54,372 nt of DNA from Ophiostoma sp. CBS 140.51 (Eukaryota; Ascomycota; Sordariomycetes; Ophiostomatales; Ophiostomataceae), in assembly GCA_029298735.1 (NCBI GenBank), contig JANSLP010000229.1:1-54372 (forward strand), read 5' to 3'. The translations under genes and the position numbers were made by a program. Of the stretch, positions 45,735 through 54,372 are shown piece by piece. The notes under the pieces were generated by a model. It was given only the letters and a program-made list of their open reading frames with translations, was not told the origin of the DNA and ran no database searches. Positions within the stretch are counted from its first letter, which is position 1; the number at the start of each line of letters is the position of its first letter.

Positions 45735-48700
45735 CTACGCCCCCAGATCGTAGTAGATACACGTCCCTGTCCGGAAGTTGTACACAAACGCATTCCGCGA
45801 CCGCGTGTTGTTGCTGCTCTCATACTCGGTCCGCCACCGCAGCAGCATGTCCTGGATATCTCGCGTGTACTTCTTCTCGACCGAGCTGACACTCTGCTCG
45901 ACACGCCGCCAACTGTCCGGATCGGAGAGTGCTGTACCACGAATTAGGTCGAGCACCTGGTCGGTCGTCTCAACGGCAGCGACGGGGCCAGACAAAAAGG
46001 ACCGCACCAGCCGAGCCGAGCTGGCCTGTGCCTGCTCCACGACAGCCTGGCGGTTGAATTTCTTGCTCTTGGTCTGGCTCACCAGGATACGCACTTCCTG
46101 CTGCTGGCCCTCGGCCCCGCCAGCCTGATCGCCCGTACCGGAATGGTGGCTTCGGCCGACGGACGACGACTCGAGCGAAGACGAGGCAACAGCAGCAGCG
46201 GCAGCGGCGGCGGCAGCGACTTTAGCAGCGCCCGTACGGGTCGAGTCACGCTCGCGCATCTCGCTGCGCAACCAGCTGACGACCTGCGAGAACGGCAGCT
46301 CAACATCGGGCGCAGCATAGTTTCTGTGGATAGCAGCTGCACTTCCACCGCTCGTGCCTGACCCAGCACCAGTTGTGGGCATCGTCTTGATCTTGACAAC
46401 GCCCTCCTGCTTCACAATAATGATCCATGAATGGCCCTCTTCGCGGTTCTTGAGGACGAGCTCTTCTGTAGACCGGGCATCACCAGCCAACTCGGCGCTG
46501 ATGTCGTGTGCCCAAAGTGTGCGCAACAGCTCGACTCCGACGGAACGGAGAATGGTCGGATCGAAGCTCGCCACAAGAATGTCGCACTATGTTGTTAGTA
46601 AAGGTATGATCATTAAATAGAACATTAAATATAATCTGGGGTAATCTACTCACCCTCTTCACGGAGAATGCGCCAAGCGTCTCTTCTTCGGCCGCCTTCT
46701 TCAAGAAAGCCTTGCCACTCGATCGTGGTGGCGCCTGTGCCAGCTTCTCCCAGTTCAGACTGAAGCCCACAGCATGGCGTTCATCGGGCAGGTTTGACCC
46801 GAAGCGCGGCCGGTACTCTTTGATGAGACCGTCATAGCGCCCACCGGCGGCAAAAACATCCTTAACCTTCTTGTCCAACAGGCACGAGAACATGACGCCG
46901 CCTGAGAAGAAGGCTTCGTTCCACGTGTTCAAAGGGCACACATAGATCTTGGACGCCACGCCCATGCGCTTGCAGTACTCATACACTTCCCTCAGGTGGG
47001 CCAGTGTCGACGAGGCGCGCTCATACGTATCGGTACCCTCAAAGAGCGTCTTGAGTTTGGCATAGGCTTTGCTAGGCGTGTCGCGGAAATCAAACTTTTG
47101 CAGCTCATCAATACTCGTCGTCGAAGCACCGACCAGTGGCGAACGGAGTTCACTCCTCAATTTCTGCCACGTCACGCTGTGAATGTTGAGCCGACTGAGT
47201 ACGTCGGCGACAGCGCGGCGGGCCGACTTTTCGACGCCGCAGAAATCAAAGATGAGCTGCAGTAGGTCGGAGTGGCCGAGCTGGAAGCACAGTGGGTTGG
47301 CGCGCACAGTCGGGAAGGCGGCAGTGATCTCGTCAATCACCTTGATCACCTCGGCTTCCCGCAGGGCGAGATCCAGCGTGTGGGTTGTGACGAGATCAAA
47401 GTCGACCTCACCAAACATGCTCGGCTGTCCGCCACCCGGACGGTCACGGAAGATGCTGCCAAAGGTGTAGGACTTGCCCACGACATCACCGCCCGAAGCA
47501 CAGCGGGCCAGTGCACGGGCGTTGCCCATGGTTAGATCAAATGGCAGTTGCAGCAGGTTGCCGTTGCGATCGAGAAGTTGCACCACATTTGCACCGCCGT
47601 ACAAGGACGACCGCGGGTACAAAGAGCTTCGTGTGGCTTCGACAGCACCATGGCGTCGGAACACAGAAACGAGGACCTCCTTGACAATATGCTGGCGCAT
47701 CAGGTCCTGGGAACTTGGCGGTGTCTGTGTTTGTGTTGACGACATGTCCCAGGCGTAATCTTTGGCCTGTTCAACGGGACGGGCAAACAGCATGGACAAC
47801 ATCTTCTGATAGTAAGGAGATGTAGGATCAGAGAGCTCGGAAAGGGCGTGCCGGATCGTCTCGCTCTCCATCTGCACCGGGAGCTTGCCGCTCTTAAGAA
47901 GCTCGGCGCCCGATGGCCGTTCCTTGGGGTTGTGTGTCAAAAGAGCTTGGATGATGTCAACCTGCGACTTGTCCTTGGGCTTGAAATCAGATGGAAGGGC
48001 GGGAGGTGAGCCACGCAGCTTGCTGAGCACATCGGCACGTTGCATGCCAATCATGGGTGGGTAGCACATCTCGAAGAAGATGACACCCAACGAGTACATC
48101 TACAGCCGTGTTAGAAACAACTCGGGGGCGAGTGAAAAAAAAGGCAGGGGTGAGGGCAACGTACATCAACCTTAGAGGTATAGGAGCCACTACCTCCTGA
48201 GCGAACCTCGGGCGCAACATAGACGGCCGTGCCAATACTTCTTGTCTCATCCGTGGCATCGATATTACTGGATGTGAGCACGCGGTCGGTACCACCAAGT
48301 TGGCCCGTCGTGGCGAGGCCAAAGTCGCCAATCTTGACGCTGTTCACGCCGTCGACACCGGCACCAATGAAAATATTTTCTGGCTTGAGATCGCGGTGCA
48401 CAATGCCGAGGCCATGGATATGGGCAAGACCCTCGAGCAGCTGACGGAAGAGTCGCCAGACTTCCTGCATGTCCTTGGACAAGTTGCGGGCAATCAGATC
48501 GCGGAGGGACTGCCATCGTTAGCTACTAGAAATAAAAGTGCGCCCAGAATGGTTTTTTGACTCACCCTCTTCTCGCAGTACTCCATGGAGATGTACATGA
48601 TGGTGCGACCTGGGCGTTGACTGCCGCGACGCGGCCGCTTCCAGCCGGTGATACCGAGACGGCCGTTGTTCGTCTCGGTGGCTTTCGAGTCTTCGTCGGA

Positions 48701-51118
48701 GCTGGAGTAAGCCGCGCTGTCGTCCGCGCTGTCATCGCTGTCACTTTCCTCCTCGCCGTCGTCGTCGTCGTCGTCTTCATCCGAGTCCGACTCGAACGCA
48801 ATGTTGGGATAACGACCCGACGACATAAAATCAAGACCACCGCTTTTGGTGAACTCAATGTTGATGTCGTCGTCATCAAAGTCGTCTGCTTGTTGGGAGT
48901 TGTAGCCACCCGTCGACGTCGCCGTGTCGCCTTCCGAGCCGCCAAAATCATAGACCTCTTCCAGCCAGGCGTTGTAGTACCGAACAACTGCTGGGTGGCT
49001 GAGCTGGGAGAGGAGACGGACTTCTTTGAGGATGTCGGTCACCGTCAAGCTCTCTTGTGGGCTCTGCGTGATGGTGATTTTCTTGATGGCGTAGATTTGG
49101 CCGTCAAGCTTCTTGCGTGCCTTGACGACCTCACCGAAACCACCTTTGCCAAGACGACCCTCCTCGATAAAATCTTCGCGGTACCGAGATGCTGCAGGAC
49201 CACGCGTCATAGAATCGTGGCGTGTGCGTTGTGGTAGGCTCTGTGGGGTTGTCATCAACGCTCCATCCATGGAGAAGCCGTCGTCAGCCAAGATGGGCGC
49301 GTCGGTGGCCAAGAACTCGCTGGAGCCGAGATCGAAAGCCCGAGGCCGTTTCTTCGGGTCTGGCATAAAAAGCTTGGACACAAGCTCACCGAGCGAGTCA
49401 GACAGGTTGTGAGACTCGATCATGTCGCGCGGCGAGTGATATTTCTGTGGCACGTCCAGACCGAAGATCATCTGAAGGAAGACAACACCAAAGTCCCACA
49501 CGTCCGTCTTTTGTGTGTACTGGGGCCGAGAGGCACCTGCAATTTCAGGTGGCAGCCAGTACGCCGACCGGGCTGTGCGCATGGACGTCATTGTCGGTCC
49601 CGTCCGCGAGTAGATGTTGTGCATCAGGCGCTGGTAGGAGGCATCGGCGAGTTTGGGTACAATGTCACCGCTGGCATCACGTACGAGGAGCACGTTGCTG
49701 GGGTGGATGTCCTCGTGCAGCATGCCATGACCGTGGAGGTAGTCGAGCGCATCGAGCAGATCGCGCGTCCACGCCCGCACTTTGTTGACTTCGAGGTGGC
49801 CGGCCAGTTCGAGGACATCCTCGAGCGATCCCTTGTCGGCGAGTAAGCTGAGCACGCTGATAGTCCATGTCGTCTGCTCCTGGGGTCCCAAAGACGCAAT
49901 CTGGAGCTGTTGGCTCTGCGATATGCCCATGGAACGAGACGATTTTGGAGGCGGAGAGAGGTGGGACGACGACTGCTTGGAAGGTGATGCTGCGCCGGAA
50001 CCCTTCTCACTCTCAACAGACGAGACACGGTCGATGCGGAAGTCGATGACGTCGAGAATGTTGCGGTGCACCTTTTGACGGCGCAGTTTCTTGAGCGACT
50101 TGAGCGCCGTCTCCAAGGATTGGATCTGCTTGATGGCCTGCACAGAGTCTTTGGAGCCTGACTGCAGCTCAGTCTGCTTGAGAGCAAGGCTCCGAGGCTC
50201 TTGGTCGCTGCGTAGAACGGGGCGCACAACATAGATTTTGGAGATGGGACCCGTGTGCAGCAGGAACTTGCCAGTGACGGTGCGGAAGTAGACCGAGTTG
50301 CCCGCCGTATCTGTCAGGTCGCACGGCTCGTCAAAGACCATCGTGTCGGGTTCGTTGAGTCCAATGCCACGATCATGCGACACGTTGGCGCCGCTCTGTG
50401 TGCGGTTCTTCTTGCGCACCTCCTTGGCCTTGGTGCGCTGCCGCTCACGCTCCTTTTCGACTAGAGCACCGAGCGCACGCTCTTCTTCGCGCGTCTCTTC
50501 CAGTCGCTTCTTTTCCTCCTTCTCCTTCTCGTCTTTTGCAGCCTGGGCAAGCGAAGCTTCATGCGCTGCTCTCTCCTCTTCCAGCGACGGCAGATCCAAG
50601 CCCTGCTCCTTGGCAATGGCGGCGTCCTCCAGAATCTCGCGGATGCCCTCGACCAGGTAGTCAACCATTTCCTTGTCCTCGGCAGCACACTCCTTGGCCC
50701 GCGCCTCCATCACTTTTTGCACCTTGAAGAGCGTCGACTCGCGCAGGCCGTCATGGTCCTTGATTGTGAGAAGCGGCATGGATTTGGGGTACGTCGCCGT
50801 CAGGACCACGCCCAGCGTCACGGCAAAGTCCTCGTCCAGACTGGCCTTGATACGGATGTCAAAGGACGGCTCCGACTTTTTCCATGCGCTGTGGGCCGCC
50901 TTGTGCTGCACAAAGTCGTCGCCATAGATGGCCTCGAGGACGGTCACCTCGTCCTGCTGACGCTCTTCGTACTGGGTTTTTGCATCGCCGGGTTGGTCTT
51001 GCGGCTGGTTTGCTGCTGCATTGTTGTTGTTTTTGTTTGCGTTGTTTTGCTTCAGCCCCGGGAAGCTGGTCGAGTCGTCTTTCTTGTTGTTCGGTTTCAG
51101 GGGCTTTTTGCCGGCCAT
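45735..51118 (-). CDS. GCN2: GCN2/CPC-3 eIF2-alpha kinase
   Basis: Four exons, 51118-48566, 48509-48165, 48099-46654 and 46586-45735, all phase 0, give 1731 aa. Introns are 56, 65 and 67 nt with donors GTGAGT/GTACGT and clear CTAAC branch sites. Domains in order: RWD (about 50-160, DEVTVLEAIYGDDF), which binds Gcn1; a charged helix; a degenerate kinase (about 250-560) with HED (near 468) and DAS in place of HRD and DFG; the active kinase (from about 650, GRLGKGGFGEVVKA) with an acidic Asp/Glu/Ser insert (about 780-825), HRDLKPEN (889-896) and DFG (913-915); a histidyl-tRNA-synthetase-like domain (about 1030-1450); and a C-terminal ribosome-binding/dimerisation domain. Role: senses uncharged tRNA, phosphorylates eIF2-alpha and induces the Gcn4/CPC-1 general amino-acid response. 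A TGAGTCA site lies about 210 bp upstream. Confidence 0.96.
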
Positions 51119-51893
51119 CGTGATCGGTGGTCTTTGGTCTCGAGCGGTTCGTCTATACAGCCTGCGAAGGCTGCAGAGATTTACTCGGAGAGGCCCATGT
51201 TGGCAATTCGCTACTGTGTTTCTGTAATGTATAGCTAATGGCGTATGGTGTAATTGAAAAAAAGGGGTAGAGAGATAGCGGGTTTCTCTCGTGTGACGTG
51301 GTTTTGGTGATGTTCAGACGAAGATGAGTCAAGAGGGGGAAACGACGACCGACACCTGCAAAAGCTTTATCGGGAAGCAACGATGGGCGCGATTGCGGGG
51401 CTAAGGCCCAAGGCCAGCTTCTCTCTGGTGGCGGGGGGCAAGTACAAAGAGAGAATGAGCGCTCAAGACGCTCTGAAGGAGGCGAAAGGTGACCGCAATT
51501 AGTGACGTGTAGCGGCAAGGCTGAGCTGAATACAGGGGGCTAGGCCGACCGTTTAGCGGTGTGTTGGCTCATGACGTGGTGTGCTAAGATGCAGGCCACA
51601 GGGCGAGCTGGAACAGATCGGCTGCCAATGAGAGCACAGACCACGCGACTGCCAGCATTGTTGTGGGCTAGTCTCTTTTGGGACACTAAGTAAACAAGGG
51701 TTGCTTTGCTTTGGTTCACCCGCCTAAGAGCGTTTTCACGGCAGCTCTCTTTTTCTTCTACAGCAATTCCGGATTCCGGCCTCTCTTATCATACACCACC
51801 AACGCGCTCCCGACCCGGCAACGGCAGACGACAGCGACTTTATCGCAACAGCACTTATTCACGAAGCTTCACGACACCGAATTGTCCATCACA
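51119..51893. promoter_or_regulatory. Divergent promoter region of gcn2 and cut12
   Basis: About 775 bp between divergent start codons. Contains TGAGTCA (51325-51331) and TACTGTGTT (51212-51220). No ORF worth calling. Confidence 0.5.
51325..51331. promoter_or_regulatory. TGAGTCA, candidate Gcn4/CPC-1 site upstream of gcn2
   Basis: A perfect TGA(G/C)TCA palindrome about 207-213 bp before the gcn2 ATG. bZIP Gcn4/CPC-1 proteins bind this word. It is short enough to occur by chance several times in 54 kb, so only its position is suggestive. Confidence 0.35.
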
Positions 51894-53980
51894 ATGCTCG
51901 GCTGGGCGATAAAACGCGGCCTGAATGGCGGACGCGACGCGCCAGAAGACGAAGGTAAGATGGTGATGATGGCCCCTGGACGGGACATTGAGGGTTCCCA
52001 CCGTGGACGTGATGTTAACATTATGTTTTTCTTCCAGATGACACGCGGATCGAGCAGCCTGACACGCCAGGGCCCGTGTTTGCGGCGCGGGCCCTCAAGA
52101 GCGCTCTCTTCGGCACTCCGGCGCGTCAAGACGAGACCGAAATCGACATCCAACCTGCAGTGGCACCAATACCGACCATACAAGAGCCTGCACCATCAAC
52201 GAGCTCAGCGGCAACGAGCGTGAAGAGCAACACAATCGCAAAGGACACAGGAGTTACGCCAGGACGGCTACCCGGTATCCTTCTGACACCCGGCACGGCA
52301 ACATCACGCAGAAAACGCGTCTCTTTCGGCCACGAGGTGCCCGGCGAAGGTGTTGAGAAGAAGAACGAGTTCCGAATTGACAGAAATGGGAGAAAACCCA
52401 ATTTGTTTGGCGACCACACGCGCAGCAAGGTATCCAGGACAACACTTGGGACGGCACTCGAGAACGCGCGCAAGCAGAGCAACAAGGCCGCAGCTCCAAG
52501 CAAGGAGGCCGTCGACAATGCACCAGCACCAAACACGAACAACAAACCCGCAGTGGACGAGTTCGAGGATGATCCCTGGGAGGAGGTGGGCGACGACGAC
52601 GGCCCGGACCCCGACATCACAGTCGACCTCAACGAGCCACACTCCCAATCCGGCCGGTACTGGAAGTCTGAGTTCCAGCGCTACCAGGAAGACGCCAAGG
52701 TCGAGATGGGCAAGCTGCTCAAGTACAAGCAGTTGGCCAAGTCCTACGCCAAGATGAAGGACGCCGAGGCCGCCGATATGCGGACCAAGCTCCAGGAGGA
52801 AAAAGAAAAAGTCACCGAGATGGAGGGCCGCATTACAGAGCTGGCCGGCCAGATTGCGCGCAAGCGGATGGACGGATCAGATCGCGAGTACCAGGAACTG
52901 ATTAGCGACCTGACGCGGCAGACGGCACGCGCCGTCCAGTACCGCAACCAGGTTAAGGAGCTGGAGGCGATGCTTCAAGACAACGAGAAACCGGCAGCGG
53001 CAGCACTGTCGACCCTAGCAACGGCCACTTCACCACGCACCCAACGGACACTTATCGACACGCAAAGGGAGCTGCGCCGTGCCCGCGACCAGGCGAAGGA
53101 GCTGACCCAGGCCAAGGAGGAAATCCGACGACTCAAGAGCGCACTACGTGCTGCTGAGAAGCAGGCCACACTCAAAACCGATGGTAGCAACAGCGAGAGC
53201 AAGACCCTAGCAGCCGACCTCGCGGCATCCAAGGCCAACGCTGAGTCTCTGGCTGCCAAGGCGGACGACCTGGAGAAGCGAGCCCAGTTCGCCGAGGACG
53301 AGCGCCGGCAAAAGGACAAGGAGCTGAGACTGCTGCAGCGAAAGTACGACTCACTCAAGGACGACGCCAAGACCCGTGTTGGTGAGGCCGAGCAGGTCAT
53401 GCGCCGCAAGAATGAGGAGATTGCCGACCTGAAGAAGCAGGTCAGGGAAGCTACCGTCGCAGCTGTACGTCACTCGGCGCAAGAGCACGTCGACGATGTC
53501 AAGGAGGTCAAGGAGATCAAGCCCATCAGAATTAGCAAGGCTACGGACGCGCCCGTGTCCGACAGTGCTGCCGCCAAGCTTGCCCTACTCTGCCGCCGTC
53601 GTGGCGCCGAGCCGCTGCGCCCCATCTCTGACGCGGTGCAGCGCCCAAAGGTGCTGGAGAGCATCGGCACAAACCACATCCACGCCGAGAAGGAGAAGGA
53701 GAAGCCCAAGGTCGAACCTCTGACTGAACGCCGTACGAAAGTTGCCCCAACAAAGCCCTACAGAGCGACGATATCGATGCCAGCAACACGCGCACCAGCA
53801 CCAGCAGCTGAGCATGACGACCCTGTCGCTGCGGCCGCTGCTGCTGCTGCTGATGCTTCCTGTCTGTCAATGACGTCTGAACGGGCAGCTGCTGCGATTG
53901 CACGGATTGAGAAGCGGCGTGCCCAGCGGAAGCTGGATCTTGAAATGATGCGGAACAAGGAGAACATGCAGCCGGCGTGA
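51894..53980 (+). CDS. Cut12-family spindle pole body protein
   Basis: Two exons, 51894-51954 and 52038-53980 (intron 83 nt, donor GTAAGA, GTTAAC branch, acceptor TTCCAG), give 667 aa. The N-terminus MLGWAIKRGLNGG, then DTPGPVFAARALKSALFGTP and a GRLPGILLTPGTATSRRKRVSFG motif, matches the conserved start of filamentous-fungal Cut12-type proteins (the latter resembling a PP1-docking/phospho-regulated region: RKRVSF). Residues about 200-480 form long coiled coils rich in Glu/Lys/Arg/Ala, the region expected to mediate spindle pole body assembly. An Ala-rich stretch and a charged helix (ARIEKRRAQRKLDLEMMRNK) end the protein. Fission yeast Cut12 links the pole body to Plo1 polo kinase and bipolar spindle formation; equivalent function here is inferred. 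Confidence 0.83.
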
Positions 53981-54372
53981 TGTAGCGGACATGGAGATTG
54001 CTTTTGGTCATTTTTGCACATTTTTGCTTTATTGGGATAGGGAGCCAATTTGAGCCAACTCCCTTGGCTTTTTGGCTTTTCTAGCGTTTTGGATGATCAT
54101 CGGGGGGGGTTCTTGCGTTTCGTACTTTGATTGCTTTTCATGTGCCCCCTTTTTGGTTTTATTTTGCATGTTTGCATATCCCCAAATCCAACTTGCGTGC
54201 TCTGAACCACACAAATAGGAAGAGCCTTTACCAAATATATTATCAGTCAACTCATCCAACAACGTTCCAAGGATTGAATGCATTTGGCCCATTGAACCGT
54301 GATATTTTCGAGCAACTAATAATTTCCACCCGGAATTTGTATGTTTGTATGGAATATTTTCTTTTTTTTTAT
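53981..54372. other. 3' flank of the cut12-like gene to the window end
   Basis: AT-rich, with T-runs and one G8 run near 54101. No coding sequence recognised. Confidence 0.5.

Noticed and set aside
48557..49237. 226-aa plus-strand ORF opposite gcn2 exon 1
   Set aside because: Antisense shadow of the gcn2 kinase region.

Overview
The window looks like nuclear DNA of a filamentous ascomycete, most likely a Sordariomycete. Introns are short (about 50-90 nt), with GT(A/G)AGT-type donors, CTAAC-like branch sites and YAG acceptors. Coding sequence is GC-rich. Several products are recognisable fungal proteins: the FacB/Cat8 acetate regulator, GCN2/CPC-3, Vnx1, Gpi11, Cut12 and Pmp3. The placement below class is a guess. 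Gene models were spliced by hand; every multi-exon model given keeps an open frame across its junctions.

Layout. (1) 0.2-8 kb: a large PARP-catalytic-domain protein (-), divergent from an unrecognised two-exon coiled-coil protein (+), with a C8G16 homopolymer block between them. (2) 8.8-16.4 kb: a Vnx1-type vacuolar cation/H+ antiporter (-), divergent from the GPI-anchor gene gpi11 (+), which converges on a three-exon glycerophosphodiester phosphodiesterase of Pgc1 type (-). (3) 16.4-37.1 kb: only one gene, the FacB/Cat8/acu-15 zinc-cluster regulator (-). It has 3.0 kb of non-coding DNA on its 3' side and a 14.7 kb gene-free interval on its 5' side. (4) 37.1-45.3 kb: a SET-domain methyltransferase (-), divergent from a YGR210C-type GTPase (+) that contains a 10-nt micro-exon; then pmp3 (-), divergent from ribosomal protein eL22 (+). 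(5) 45.7-54.0 kb: the four-exon eIF2-alpha kinase GCN2 (-), divergent from a Cut12-family spindle pole body protein (+).

How the genes relate. These are mostly housekeeping genes in divergent pairs that share promoters, not a gene cluster. Translation is touched by three of them (GCN2, eL22, the GTPase), and membranes or lipids by four (Vnx1, Gpi11, Pgc1-like, Pmp3), but nothing suggests co-regulation. I found no biosynthetic cluster, intact transposon, tRNA, rRNA or CRISPR array.

The most unusual content is non-coding. It comprises the 14.7 kb desert upstream of facB, the repeated word TACTGTGTA (most copies in that desert), a set of exact 5-13 bp tandem duplications confined to spacers, a CACGTGA pair plus a Tbf1-like site in front of eL22, and an unusually long eL22 intron placed after codon 5.
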